Part shown: in pieces, positions 1 through 8,145 of the stretch
Numbering within the stretch: the stretch's first letter is position 1
Layout of the letters: the number at the start of each line of letters is the position of its first letter
Program-made: the position numbers and the translations under genes
The notes under the pieces: generated by a model
The model's input: the letters and a program-made list of their open reading frames with translations, nothing else
What the model was told of the DNA's origin: nothing
Databases searched by the model: none
Source of the DNA: JANNRW01 sp031401815
Lineage (GTDB): Bacteria; Desulfobacterota; Desulfuromonadia; Geobacterales; DSM-12255
Direction of reading: 5' to 3'
Length of the DNA: 11,304 nt
Assembly (NCBI GenBank): GCA_031401815.1
Contig: JANNRW010000323.1
Coordinates: forward strand, 1-11,304

Positions 1-2
1 TT

Positions 3-863
3 CTCTCCCTGCAGGGCTACTGGGCCAAACAGGGGTGCGTTATCCAGCAGCCGTACGACATCGAAAAGGGTGCCGGAACCTTCAACCCTGCAACCTTTCT
101 GCGCGTTCTTGGCCCTGAGCCCTGGAATGTTGCCTATGTTGAACCTTCACGGAGGCCAACAGATGGCCGTTATGGCGAAAACCCGAACCGTCTGCAGCAC
201 TATTACCAGTTTCAGGTGATCATGAAACCGTCACCACAGAACATCCTTGAGCTCTACCTCGACTCGCTCCGCTCGTTTGGCATCGATCCGAACAGGCATG
301 ACATCCGCTTTGTCGAGGATGACTGGGAATCACCGACGCTCGGTGCCTGGGGGCTTGGCTGGGAGGTCTGGCTGGACGGTATGGAAATTACCCAGTTCAC
401 CTACTTCCAGCAGGCCGGAGGGATTGATCTTAAGCCGGTTGCCGGAGAAATCACCTATGGCTGCGAGCGAATTGCCATGTATCTCCAAGGGGTTGACAAT
501 GTCTACGACCTTGAGTGGACTAAAGGTGTAACGTACGGTGATATCCACCATATGACCGAGGTTGAATTCTCTACCTACAACTTCGAAGAGGCGAATGTCC
601 CGCTTCTCCTTGATTCCTTCAACAATTTCGAGAGGGAGTGCATCCGTCTGATTGAAAAGGGTCTGGTCTTTCCGGCTTATGACTTTGTCATGAAATGCTC
701 CCACACCTTCAATCTCCTTGATGCGCGCGGTGCCATCTCGGTAACTGAGCGTGCTTCATACATAGGCAGGGTACGCAACGTCGCCCGCCTCTGCGCCGAA
801 GGTTACGTTCGTCAGCGCGAAAGGCTTGGTTATCCGCTGCTGAAAGGGGGGGGCACGCTATGA
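3..863 (+). CDS. glyQ: Glycyl-tRNA synthetase alpha subunit, 5'-truncated by the window edge
   Basis: This is the alpha (catalytic) chain of the bacterial alpha2beta2 glycyl-tRNA synthetase, which activates glycine with ATP and charges tRNA-Gly in the cytoplasm. The frame is open from the window edge. It begins L-S-L-Q-G-Y-W-A-K-Q-G-C and continues with the family blocks IQQPYDIEKGAGTFNP, EPSRRPTDGRYGENPNRLQ and ITYGCERIAMYLQGV. The last two carry class II synthetase ATP and glycine binding residues. 286 residues are visible; the family is about 290-300 long, so only a handful of N-terminal residues are missing. The GTG at 216 is an internal valine, not a start. The stop TGA (861-863) overlaps the glyS start as ATGA, so the two subunits are probably translationally coupled. 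The last codons contain a run of eight G (846-853), giving a Lys-Gly-Gly-Gly-Thr-Leu tail. Confidence 0.97.
   Translation, partial: LSLQGYWAKQGCVIQQPYDIEKGAGTFNPATFLRVLGPEPWNVAYVEPSRRPTDGRYGENPNRLQHYYQFQVIMKPSPQNILELYLDSLRSFGIDPNRHDIRFVEDDWESPTLGAWGLGWEVWLDGMEITQFTYFQQAGGIDLKPVAGEITYGCERIAMYLQGVDNVYDLEWTKGVTYGDIHHMTEVEFSTYNFEEANVPLLLDSFNNFERECIRLIEKGLVFPAYDFVMKCSHTFNLLDARGAISVTERASYIGRVRNVARLCAEGYVRQRERLGYPLLKGGGTL
846..862 (+). promoter_or_regulatory. glyS translation start region: G8 tract and ATGA overlap
   Basis: Eight consecutive G (846-853) lie 6 bases before the glyS ATG (860-862), inside the last codons of glyQ. They provide a Shine-Dalgarno-like purine stretch in place of a standard AGGAGG, and they set the glyS start. 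The ATG shares two bases with the glyQ TGA. The ribosome finishing glyQ can therefore restart on glyS, which fits the 1:1 subunit need. Homopolymer runs like this are also slippage-prone. Confidence 0.6.
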
Positions 864-2920
864 GCAAGGAACTTTTTCTCGAAATCGGAACAGAAGAGAT
901 CCCGGCAGGTTTTCTCCCCAAAGCAATGGCTGACATAGAAGCAGTTATCCGCCGGGAACTGGAGAGTGCCCGGATTACTTTCGGCGAAGTCAAAACCCTG
1001 GCAACCCCCCGCAGAATGGCCCTCTGCGTCTCGGAGCTGCCGTCTGTTCAGCCCGATGCAGAGATAACCGCAATGGGGCCGGCCAGAAGCATTGCGTTCG
1101 GCGCTGACGGCAAGCCGGGCAAGGCAGCAGAAGGGTTTGCCCGTGGCCAGGGTATTGAAGTAAGCAAGTTAACTATTATCACAACTGACAAGGGGGAGTA
1201 TCTGGCTGCGGTGAAAAAAGAGATCGGGCGGCCAGTTCATGAACTGCTTGGCGAAATCCTCCCGCGACTTATCGGGAATATACCATTCAAAAAATCAATG
1301 CGCTGGGGCGATTTCGATGTCCGTTTTGCAAGACCTATTCACTGGATCGTGGCTCTTTTCGATGGTGTTGTTGTCCCGTTCAGCTTTGGCCCTGTCGAGA
1401 GCGGCTCAACCTCAAGAGGTCACCGCTTCATGGGCAATACAACTTTTCCGGTAAAGGATTTTGCTCACTATCTGGATGAATGCGAACGGCACTTTGTAAT
1501 TCCTGACCCGGCAGAGCGGAAAGAGCTGATTCGCCGGTCAATCCACCGGACTGCCGAAGCAGCAGGGGGGCATCTTCTGCCGGACGAGTCACTGCTTGAC
1601 GAAGTAACATATCTCTGTGAGTACCCGAGCGCTGTACACGGGACATTTTCAGCAGATTTTCTCAAAGTGCCTAAAGAGGTGCTGATAACTTCCATGAGAA
1701 GTCATCAGCGTTATTTCTCTGTAATTGACACGAACGGGAAGCTCCTGAACTGTTTCATCACCATCAACAATACCCTCACAGAAGACCCTTCGGTGGTTGT
1801 CAAGGGGAATGAGCGGGTGCTTCGCGCCAGACTCTCTGATGCAAGATTCTTTTTCGAGGAGGATCAGAAAATAAGGCTTGATGATCGCGTGGAAGCGTTG
1901 AAAAAGGTTGTTTATCAGCAGAAACTTGGCACTTCCTATGAAAAAATGGAACGCTTCAGGAAACTTGCTGAAAATCTGGCAGAGCAGATTAACCCTTCTG
2001 CAAAAACCAGAACCTCCCGCGCAGCTTTCCTTTGCAAGGCAGATCTGGTTACCGGCATGGTTGGCGAATTTCCGGAAGTACAGGGGATCATGGGGCGTGA
2101 ATATGCTCTTTTGCAAGGCGAAGATCCTGCGGTAGCCGCTGCCATTGCCGAGCATTACCTCCCTACGCAGGCAGGGGGAGAGCTGCCTGCTTCCGACATA
2201 GGAGCTTTTGTCTCCATTGCCGACAAACTCGACACAATCTGCGGCTGTTTTGGCGTCGGTCTCATCCCGACCGGTTCGGCTGATCCATACGCACTCCGAC
2301 GCTCTGCTCTCGGTATTATCAACATTATTCTGGATCGTGAATACCGGCTTTCACTCTCGGCACTTGTAGAAAGCTCACTGGCTCTTCTCTCCCCAAAGCT
2401 GACCAGACCGGCTGAAGAGCTTAAAGCCGAGCTGCTTGAATTTTTCCGGGCGCGACTTGTAAACCTGCTGAGTGACCGTTACCCGGCCGACGCTGTTGAT
2501 GCCGCAATAGCCGCAGGCTATGACGATATGGTGGATGCTGTTGCCCGGATTTCTGCTCTGGCGGCCTTCAAGTCCCGCATAGATTTTGACAGGCTAGCCG
2601 TCACCTTCAAGCGTGTCGGCAATATTGTCAAAGATGGAGTTGTCGGCAAGGTTGACGAATCCCTGTTTGAAGATGCTGCTGAAAAAGCCCTTGCTGCTCA
2701 ACTCAAAAATGTCAGCCAGATGGTTGCCGCAGCAATAGGTATCCGGGATTATCTCTCTGCCCTGACAGAGATAGCAACACTCGGAACGCCGGTTGATGAC
2801 TTCTTTGACAAGGTCATGGTCATGGCGGAAGATGAAAAGGTAAGGCAGAACCGGCTGGTGCTTCTCACCCGGATTTACCGGCTTTTCGGCGAAATTGCGG
2901 ATTTCGGGAGGCTCAGCTAG
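860..2920 (+). CDS. glyS: Glycyl-tRNA synthetase beta subunit
   Basis: This is the beta chain of alpha2beta2 GlyRS. It binds tRNA-Gly and is needed for aminoacylation by GlyQ. The 686-residue product matches the usual length (about 690). The N-terminal signature LFLEIGTEEIPAGFLP is at residues 5-20, followed by TLATPRRMAL (47-55). The HD-like central domain holds CKADLVTGMVGEFPEVQG (392-409) and the hallmark ADKLDTICGCFGVGLIPTG-SADPYALRR (454-481). The C-terminal 150 or so residues form the helical anticodon-binding region. The ATG is chosen because it overlaps the glyQ stop and lies directly in front of the conserved N-terminal motif. No terminator-like hairpin with a T run follows it, so transcription may continue into the SulP gene 64 bases downstream. 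Confidence 0.98.
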   Translation: MSKELFLEIGTEEIPAGFLPKAMADIEAVIRRELESARITFGEVKTLATPRRMALCVSELPSVQPDAEITAMGPARSIAFGADGKPGKAAEGFARGQGIEVSKLTIITTDKGEYLAAVKKEIGRPVHELLGEILPRLIGNIPFKKSMRWGDFDVRFARPIHWIVALFDGVVVPFSFGPVESGSTSRGHRFMGNTTFPVKDFAHYLDECERHFVIPDPAERKELIRRSIHRTAEAAGGHLLPDESLLDEVTYLCEYPSAVHGTFSADFLKVPKEVLITSMRSHQRYFSVIDTNGKLLNCFITINNTLTEDPSVVVKGNERVLRARLSDARFFFEEDQKIRLDDRVEALKKVVYQQKLGTSYEKMERFRKLAENLAEQINPSAKTRTSRAAFLCKADLVTGMVGEFPEVQGIMGREYALLQGEDPAVAAAIAEHYLPTQAGGELPASDIGAFVSIADKLDTICGCFGVGLIPTGSADPYALRRSALGIINIILDREYRLSLSALVESSLALLSPKLTRPAEELKAELLEFFRARLVNLLSDRYPADAVDAAIAAGYDDMVDAVARISALAAFKSRIDFDRLAVTFKRVGNIVKDGVVGKVDESLFEDAAEKALAAQLKNVSQMVAAAIGIRDYLSALTEIATLGTPVDDFFDKVMVMAEDEKVRQNRLVLLTRIYRLFGEIADFGRLS

Positions 2921-2940
2921 ATTTGCAGGTATACAGACTC

Positions 2941-2979
2941 TTACCTCATAAAAGCAGAAATAGCCTCCTTTAGAGGTAA
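2941..2979 (+). promoter_or_regulatory. Inverted repeat that masks the SulP ribosome binding site
   Basis: TTACCTC (2941-2947) is the exact reverse complement of GAGGTAA (2973-2979), which contains the SulP Shine-Dalgarno AGAGG (2972-2976, 8 bases before the GTG start). A shorter alternative stem, CCTC (2964-2967) with the same GAGG (2973-2976) over a 5-base loop, is also possible. Either pairing would hide the ribosome binding site in the mRNA. Seen directly: the complementarity. Inferred: that it dampens or regulates translation. The stem is only 7 bp with a 25-base loop, so it is weak on its own. Confidence 0.35.
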
Positions 2980-2984
2980 CCCCG

Positions 2985-4685
2985 GTGATTAAGCTCGCCC
3001 CCTTCAGCTCCTGGCTCCCAAAATCTGTCGAGTCCCTGTCAAATTACAGCGCCAGGGACTTCACCGCAGATCTTACAGCAGGCTTGACCGTTGGTCTGGT
3101 TGCTCTCCCTCTCGCAATGGCTTTTGGCATAGCTTCCGGAGTTACTCCGGAAGCCGGGATCTATACTGCCATTATTGCTGGTTTTTTGATATCGCTCCTT
3201 GGAGGCTCCAGAACCCAGATCGGTGGGCCGACTGGCGCCTTTGTTGTTGTCATTGCAGCCATAATCGCGCAACACGGGCTCTCCGGTCTGATGATGGTCA
3301 CGATGATGGCTGGTGCCATTCTTCTCTTTCTCGGGTTGACCGGTCTTGGGAGTGCAGTAAAGTTCATTCCCAGACCGGTCATTATCGGGTTTACCAACGG
3401 CATTGCGGTTCTGATTGCATCAACGCAGTTAAAGGATTTTATAGGGATAAGTGCGGCAGAGAAAGTGCCGGGTGAGTTTCTCGGAAGGATGGCCTATATA
3501 TGGGATCATCTGGGGAGCGTCGAACCTGTCGCCATCACCCTGGGTTTAATTTCTCTTCTTGTTATCCTGTTTTTCCCCCGGCTGACGAAAAAAATTCCCG
3601 GCTCCATCGTAGCGCTGGTGGCAGCTACAGCCTGCGTACCTCTGTTTAATATTCCGGTTGAGACAATTGGCAGCAAATTCGGCGGGATTCCAACCGGGCT
3701 GCCGACATTTCAGATTCCCGAATTCCGTATGGATCTGATTGTTCCGCTGATCCCCTCCGCTATTACAGTTGCACTCCTTGCAGCCATTGAAAGTCTTCTT
3801 TCCGCAGTTGTTGCTGACTCGATGAGCGGAGATCGGCACAATTCGAACGTAGAGCTTGTCGCCCAGGGGGTTGCTAATCTTGTAGTCCCGTTTTTTGGTG
3901 GAATTCCGGTAACCGGTGCCATTGCCAGAACAGCCACAAACATCCGCTCCGGTGCCCGTACACCGGTCTCCGGGATGATTCATGCCCTGACGCTTCTGGT
4001 AATCATACTTTTTGCCGCACCTTTGGCAAAGTACATCCCGCTCTGCACTCTGGCAGCACTCCTTTTTGTTGTCTCCTACAATATGGGGGAGTGGTGGGAA
4101 GTTCCGATGATCTTGCGGCAGGAGCCAAAGGATATAGCTGTCTGGCTTCTCACCTTTACTCTGACAGTTCTTGCAGATCTGACAATTGCTGTTGAAGTGG
4201 GGATGACTCTGGCGGCACTGCTCTATATCTACCAGGTTTCAAAGACTACGATTGTTGCCCCTCTTACAAGCGAAGCAATCGAAAAGGCTCGTGCTCATCG
4301 GGTTCAGGATCATGTTATTCCGCATTATGTAAGCATTTATCATATTCAGGGGCCGTTTCTCTTTGGTGTTGCAGAGAAGCTGTTAAACGTACCCATCGAT
4401 GAGCTGAATGAAATCGTCATTCTCCGGTTGAGGCATATGACAGCTATAGATTCCACAGGTCTGCACGCTATTGAGCGGTTTTATGAAAGAGTCCACAACT
4501 CCGGCAAAACACTTCTTCTCTGCGGAGCAAGGAATCAACCCAAACGTCTTATCTATACTTCATCACTCCCCGGAATCATGGGGGCACTCAACATCCTTCC
4601 GAACATCACATCTGCCCTGAGCAGGGCTGCACTCGTTCATGAGCGTTTCGGAGGGGTTGGTGAGGATGTGGCAAATCATCTGTGA
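2985..4685 (+). CDS. SulP-family anion transporter with C-terminal STAS domain
   Basis: This is an inner-membrane transporter of the SulP/SLC26 superfamily (sulfate, bicarbonate, dicarboxylate or other anions). It has 566 residues, typical for the family. The TM1 signature GLTVGLVALPLAMAFGIASG is at residues 33-52. The TM3 region GGSRTQIGGPTGAF (73-86) and the conserved acidic AAIESLLSAVVAD (266-278) follow; the whole N-terminal part to about residue 418 is hydrophobic, with roughly a dozen spans. A cytoplasmic STAS domain covers about 447-548 and includes IDSTGLHAI (488-496), the site matching the phosphorylated DS[ST]G motif of SpoIIAA-like proteins. The GTG start is chosen for its spaced AGAGG and because it precedes the usual short cytoplasmic N-terminus. 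The substrate cannot be read from sequence; DauA-like dicarboxylate or bicarbonate transport are as plausible as sulfate. It could be co-transcribed with glyS. The kinase operon starts 165 bases downstream. Confidence 0.93.
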   Translation: MIKLAPFSSWLPKSVESLSNYSARDFTADLTAGLTVGLVALPLAMAFGIASGVTPEAGIYTAIIAGFLISLLGGSRTQIGGPTGAFVVVIAAIIAQHGLSGLMMVTMMAGAILLFLGLTGLGSAVKFIPRPVIIGFTNGIAVLIASTQLKDFIGISAAEKVPGEFLGRMAYIWDHLGSVEPVAITLGLISLLVILFFPRLTKKIPGSIVALVAATACVPLFNIPVETIGSKFGGIPTGLPTFQIPEFRMDLIVPLIPSAITVALLAAIESLLSAVVADSMSGDRHNSNVELVAQGVANLVVPFFGGIPVTGAIARTATNIRSGARTPVSGMIHALTLLVIILFAAPLAKYIPLCTLAALLFVVSYNMGEWWEVPMILRQEPKDIAVWLLTFTLTVLADLTIAVEVGMTLAALLYIYQVSKTTIVAPLTSEAIEKARAHRVQDHVIPHYVSIYHIQGPFLFGVAEKLLNVPIDELNEIVILRLRHMTAIDSTGLHAIERFYERVHNSGKTLLLCGARNQPKRLIYTSSLPGIMGALNILPNITSALSRAALVHERFGGVGEDVANHL

Positions 4686-4785
4686 TTTCATTTAATAATT
4701 TCGTCCAGGTAATCTCCAGAGTGCACACTGTTTTCTGTGATCTGAAGTTTCTTAATAAATACTTTCCGTTATGCTATCAAATCAA
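4686..4785. other. AT-rich spacer after the SulP gene
   Basis: This non-coding stretch lies between the SulP stop and the kinase promoter. I see no GC-rich hairpin followed by a T run, so no convincing intrinsic terminator. The octamer GTTATGCT at 4768-4775 recurs exactly 40 bases later at 4808-4815, where it spans the -10 box of the kinase promoter. The upstream copy could be a second, weaker -10 (TATGCT 4770-4775), but its -35 region (TTTCTT 4748-4753, 16-base spacer) is poor. Confidence 0.4.
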
Positions 4786-4815
4786 TTGACGCTCGCAATA
4801 TCAGGGTGTTATGCT
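4786..4815 (+). promoter_or_regulatory. Sigma70-type promoter of the kinase-phosphatase-FHA operon
   Basis: The -35 is TTGACG (4786-4791) and the -10 is TATGCT (4810-4815), with an 18-base spacer. An extended -10 TGT (4807-4809) directly precedes the hexamer. Predicted transcription starts near 4822, giving a leader of about 29 bases that contains AGGGA (4840-4844), 6 bases before the ATG at 4851. It implies that the signalling operon can be expressed independently of glyQS and the SulP gene. Confidence 0.65.
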
Positions 4816-4850
4816 CCATTGTCATTAAGAAGTGATAACAGGGACAAATA

Positions 4851-7340
4851 ATGAAAATCCCCAAAAAGATACTCTCCGACTGGGTAATAGGCTGTCTGCT
4901 GACTATAGTAATGCTCGTGGCACTACTGCTTCAGTGGTCACCTCTGCAATCTCTTGAACTCAAATCCTACGATTTCCGCGAAAGGATGCGGGAGAAGAAG
5001 CAGTCAAGCCCTGTAGTAATTGTCGCCATAGACGATGCCAGTATCGCTTCCATGGGAAGATGGCCATGGCCACGCACTTTCATGGCCGAGATGATAGAGA
5101 TACTGAAAGCTGACGAAGCGGCTCTTATCGGACTGGATATTTTATATACGGAACAGGATCGCAGTTCCGGTCTTGCCGAGATGAGAGCCTTGAGGGAAAA
5201 GCTTGAAGCTCTCCCTTCCTACAATAAAAACAGCCAGCTTTCATCTATCCACACAGCAATTCTTCAGTCAGAGCAGCTGCTTGACAACGACGCACGGCTG
5301 GCAGCTGCAATGAGCGCCGCTGGAAACGTGCTTCTGCCGCTCTACCTGACTGTCAGCGATCAGCTTGCACGTCAGGAATCAGCTCTTCCGGAGTACCTGA
5401 AAGTCAACTCGATTATCCCTTCCGCCAGCGTCACCCCCTTGAGGGCAGTTGAAATCACTGCGCCTACACCGGAGTTCATTGCGTCAGCCAAGGGTCTTGG
5501 CCATGTAAATATCGTGACTGACGTAGACGGCTCCTTGCGCAAGGAGACATTGGCAATACTGTATCAGGATCGTCTGGTTCCCTCTTTTGCCCTACAGCTG
5601 GTTCTTCATTATCTGAAGCAGCCCCTTTCGGCAATCAAGATCGGCGATGAGCTTTCAGCCGGCTCTTTAAGTGTGCCTGTGAACAGTAAGATGCAGATGC
5701 TGATCGGCTTCAATGGTCCTGCCGGAACTTTCCCCTACTACTCTTTTGTCGACATCATGAACGGCAAGATTCCTCAAGGCACATTCAAGAACAGGATCGT
5801 ACTGATAGGGCATACTGCCACAGGGATAGCCACTCCGCAGGTGACTCCCGCGCATAGCAGTTTCCCTCCGGTCGAGACAATCGCCACGATTATTGAAAAT
5901 ATCCTGAACAAGAACACCATACAGCGACCTTCCTGGGCGCTCCCTCTGGAAGCAGTGCTGCTTCTTCTGGCCGGGATCTTCCTCTCCTTTCTGGCGCCAC
6001 GACTGAAAGCCGGAATCAGTGCGGTCATCTCTGCGATACTCCTTGTCCTCTGGAACGGTGCGGCCATCTTTCTCTTTGTCAGTCAGGGGCTCTGGCTTGC
6101 CATGGCACCTTTGTCGCTGCTCCTGTTTATCGGCTATACCGCAATTGCCACCAAACGCTTCATGATTACTGAACAGCGAAAGGAGCTGGTGGAGGCCGAC
6201 AGTATTGAAACCAGTAAAATGCTGGGGCTCTCTTTTCAGGGGCAGGGTCTTCTTGATCTTGCTTTTGAAAAATTCCGCAAATGCCCTGTTGATGACACGA
6301 TGAAAGACCTCCTCTACAACCTGGCGCTCGATTTCGAGCGTAAAAGGATGTTTACCAAGGCAGCCGCAGTATTCGAGCATATCCGCCAGACCGGCAGCTA
6401 CAAGGATATTGATGAACGGATCGGCACACTTAAAACCGCCGGTGAGACCATGATGTTCGGCGCACCTGGCGGCAGAAGGGATGCAACTGTCATCATGGAA
6501 GGGGGCTCTTCGAAGCCGACTCTGGGGCGTTACGAAATAGAGAAGGAGCTTGGCCGGGGGGCAATGGGGACAGTCTATCTCGGGAAGGATCCAAAGATCA
6601 ACCGCCAGGTGGCAATAAAGACGATCCGCTTTGAGGATATCGACCCTGATCAGCTGGACGAAGCAAAAAAACGTTTCTTCAGGGAGGCTGAGGCAGCCGG
6701 AACCCTGTCACATCCTAATATTGTAACTATTTACGACGTGGGAGAAGAGTACGATCTTGCCTACGTTGCCATGGAACTCCTTGACGGAGCCGATCTTTCC
6801 GCCTGGACAACAGCAGAAAAACGACTCTCCCCCAAAGAGGTGCTACGGATGATCCGGGCTGTTGCGGACGGTCTTGACTTTGCTCACAGCAAGGGGATCG
6901 TCCATCGTGATATCAAACCGGCCAACATCATGCTGCAACTGAACGGTGATATCAAGATTGCCGACTTCGGCATTGCCAGGGTAATGTCTTCCTCTACTAC
7001 CCAGACCGGGGTTATCATGGGAACCCCCAGCTATATGTCCCCTGAACAGGTGCTTGGCCAGAAGGTTGATGGCCGTTCCGACCTTTTCTCTCTTGGGGTG
7101 GTCATGTACGAGCTTTTGTCAGCGACCAAACCATTTACAGGGGATAGTATTGCAGCGCTTATGTACAATATCGCCAACAAGCAGCCTGTTCTTGTAAACA
7201 AGCTCGATCCGTCGATTCCTGAGTGCTGCGCATACATTGCGCACCGGCTTTTCCTGAAGGATATCGAAAAACGCTACCAGAGAGGGAAGGAGGTGGTCGC
7301 TCATATCGATCTCTGCCTTCAAAGGCTAGGGACAACATGA
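4851..7340 (+). CDS. Transmembrane Ser/Thr protein kinase with CHASE2 sensor domain
   Basis: An 829-residue Hanks-type kinase. Order of parts: membrane anchor (about 9-28); CHASE2 extracytoplasmic sensor (about 30-355, with SPVVIVAIDDASIASMGRWPWPR at 53-75 and RIVLIGHTATGIA near 315-327); three membrane spans (about 363-383, 387-410, 412-432); a TPR-like helical linker (about 455-512); and the cytoplasmic kinase domain (561-820). Catalytic features are all present: glycine loop GRGAMGTV (568-575), Lys590, helix-C Glu612, HRDIKPAN (685-692), DFG (705-707) and GTPSYMSPEQ (724-733). The activation loop contains T717-Q-T719, aligned with the two autophosphorylated threonines of mycobacterial PknB (TQT). 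The linker before the kinase carries DATVIM (544-549), a motif shared with the downstream FHA protein. The sensor ligand is unknown. The stop overlaps the phosphatase start (ATGA). Kinase identity is very secure; substrates are not. Confidence 0.96.
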   Translation: MKIPKKILSDWVIGCLLTIVMLVALLLQWSPLQSLELKSYDFRERMREKKQSSPVVIVAIDDASIASMGRWPWPRTFMAEMIEILKADEAALIGLDILYTEQDRSSGLAEMRALREKLEALPSYNKNSQLSSIHTAILQSEQLLDNDARLAAAMSAAGNVLLPLYLTVSDQLARQESALPEYLKVNSIIPSASVTPLRAVEITAPTPEFIASAKGLGHVNIVTDVDGSLRKETLAILYQDRLVPSFALQLVLHYLKQPLSAIKIGDELSAGSLSVPVNSKMQMLIGFNGPAGTFPYYSFVDIMNGKIPQGTFKNRIVLIGHTATGIATPQVTPAHSSFPPVETIATIIENILNKNTIQRPSWALPLEAVLLLLAGIFLSFLAPRLKAGISAVISAILLVLWNGAAIFLFVSQGLWLAMAPLSLLLFIGYTAIATKRFMITEQRKELVEADSIETSKMLGLSFQGQGLLDLAFEKFRKCPVDDTMKDLLYNLALDFERKRMFTKAAAVFEHIRQTGSYKDIDERIGTLKTAGETMMFGAPGGRRDATVIMEGGSSKPTLGRYEIEKELGRGAMGTVYLGKDPKINRQVAIKTIRFEDIDPDQLDEAKKRFFREAEAAGTLSHPNIVTIYDVGEEYDLAYVAMELLDGADLSAWTTAEKRLSPKEVLRMIRAVADGLDFAHSKGIVHRDIKPANIMLQLNGDIKIADFGIARVMSSSTTQTGVIMGTPSYMSPEQVLGQKVDGRSDLFSLGVVMYELLSATKPFTGDSIAALMYNIANKQPVLVNKLDPSIPECCAYIAHRLFLKDIEKRYQRGKEVVAHIDLCLQRLGTT

Positions 7341-8143
7341 ATACTGTTTCTTCGGGATATTCGGATCGCGGCATGGTCAGAGAAGGGAACGAGGACAGCT
7401 TTGTTGTTGCGCCGGAGCTGGGGCTCTTTGCTGTTGCAGACGGTGTAGGCGGGCACAGAGCCGGAGAGATAGCCAGTAAAATGGCGCTTGATGTCCTCCA
7501 GGACTATCTTGGCCGAACATCAGGCGGGGGTGAAGTGCTTCTGGGGGGTAATGACCCGAACTACTCCGATACCGCCAACCGCCTCGCTTCAGGTATACGG
7601 CTGGCAAGCAGGGTCATTTACGAATCTGCGCAGGATAATCCTGCCTGGCGAAACATGGGAACCACCATAGTTGCTGCTCTTCTGGAAGAAGAGCGCCTGA
7701 GTATCGCACATGTCGGAGACAGTCGCGCCTACCTGATCAGAGGGGGAGGGATTATCCCCCTTACTGAAGACCATTCCATGATTGCTGAGCAGGTGAGGAT
7801 GGGACTGCTTTCACCAGAGGCAGCCCAGGCATCGACCCAGCGCAACATCATCACCAGGGCGCTCGGTTTCGAGGTCGATGCAGAGGTTGACCTTTGCGAT
7901 CTTCTCCTTGCCCAGGAAGACCGGATACTCCTTTGCAGTGACGGACTGACAAACATGGTGAGTGATCAGATGATCTGCTCCATAGCTCTTGGCAGCCAGA
8001 ACCCTGATGAAATCTGTCAGCAGCTTGTAGAGGAGGCTAACATGAATGGTGGCAAGGATAATGTGACTGCGGTTCTAATCATGGTGCGCAGTGGCTCTCT
8101 TTCGTTATTATCGCGTATGCTTGACTGGGCAAGGAGGAGCTGA
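7337..8143 (+). CDS. PP2C-family (Stp1/PrpC-type) Ser/Thr protein phosphatase
   Basis: A soluble, 268-residue metal-dependent protein phosphatase expected to remove phosphates placed by the adjacent kinase and to reset its activation loop. Motifs in order: GMVREGNEDSF (12-22), FAVADGVGGHRAGE (31-44), MGTT (107-110), IAHVGDSRAYLIR (123-135), LTEDHS (142-147), LLCSDGLTNMVSD (198-210) and GGKDNVTAVLI (238-248). The metal ligands Asp20, Asp35/Gly36, Asp202 and Asp241 are all present, so it should be active. There is no membrane segment, unlike mycobacterial PstP. An in-frame ATG exists upstream at 7223, but the ATG at 7337 is chosen: it overlaps the kinase stop, has AGGGA at 7328-7332 and starts just before the first conserved motif. 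The 38 extra residues would overlap the kinase gene and match no family feature. Confidence 0.95.
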   Translation: MNTVSSGYSDRGMVREGNEDSFVVAPELGLFAVADGVGGHRAGEIASKMALDVLQDYLGRTSGGGEVLLGGNDPNYSDTANRLASGIRLASRVIYESAQDNPAWRNMGTTIVAALLEEERLSIAHVGDSRAYLIRGGGIIPLTEDHSMIAEQVRMGLLSPEAAQASTQRNIITRALGFEVDAEVDLCDLLLAQEDRILLCSDGLTNMVSDQMICSIALGSQNPDEICQQLVEEANMNGGKDNVTAVLIMVRSGSLSLLSRMLDWARRS

Positions 8144-8145
8144 TG
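8131..8145 (+). promoter_or_regulatory. Strong ribosome binding site at the TGATG junction of phosphatase and FHA genes
   Basis: AAGGAGG (8131-8137) lies five bases before the ATG at 8143-8145, which shares one base with the phosphatase stop TGA (8141-8143). It is the best Shine-Dalgarno in the operon, much stronger than those of the kinase and phosphatase. This suggests that the FHA adaptor is made in excess of the enzymes. Confidence 0.65.

Noticed and set aside
216..218. GTG at 216 as the glyQ start
   Set aside because: The frame upstream encodes the strongly conserved GlyQ N-terminus back to the window edge, so this codon is an internal valine.
4686..4785. Intrinsic terminator after the SulP gene
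   Set aside because: Only short, GC-poor complementarities are present and none is followed by a T run.
5667..6380. A 237-codon open frame antisense to the kinase gene
   Set aside because: It runs opposite the CHASE2 and membrane region; its product is charged, low in hydrophobic pattern and matches no family. No promoter or ribosome binding site supports it.
7223..7336. N-terminal extension of the phosphatase from an upstream ATG
   Set aside because: The 38 extra residues overlap the kinase C-terminus and match no PP2C feature. The ATG at 7337 has the stop-start overlap and a better ribosome binding site.
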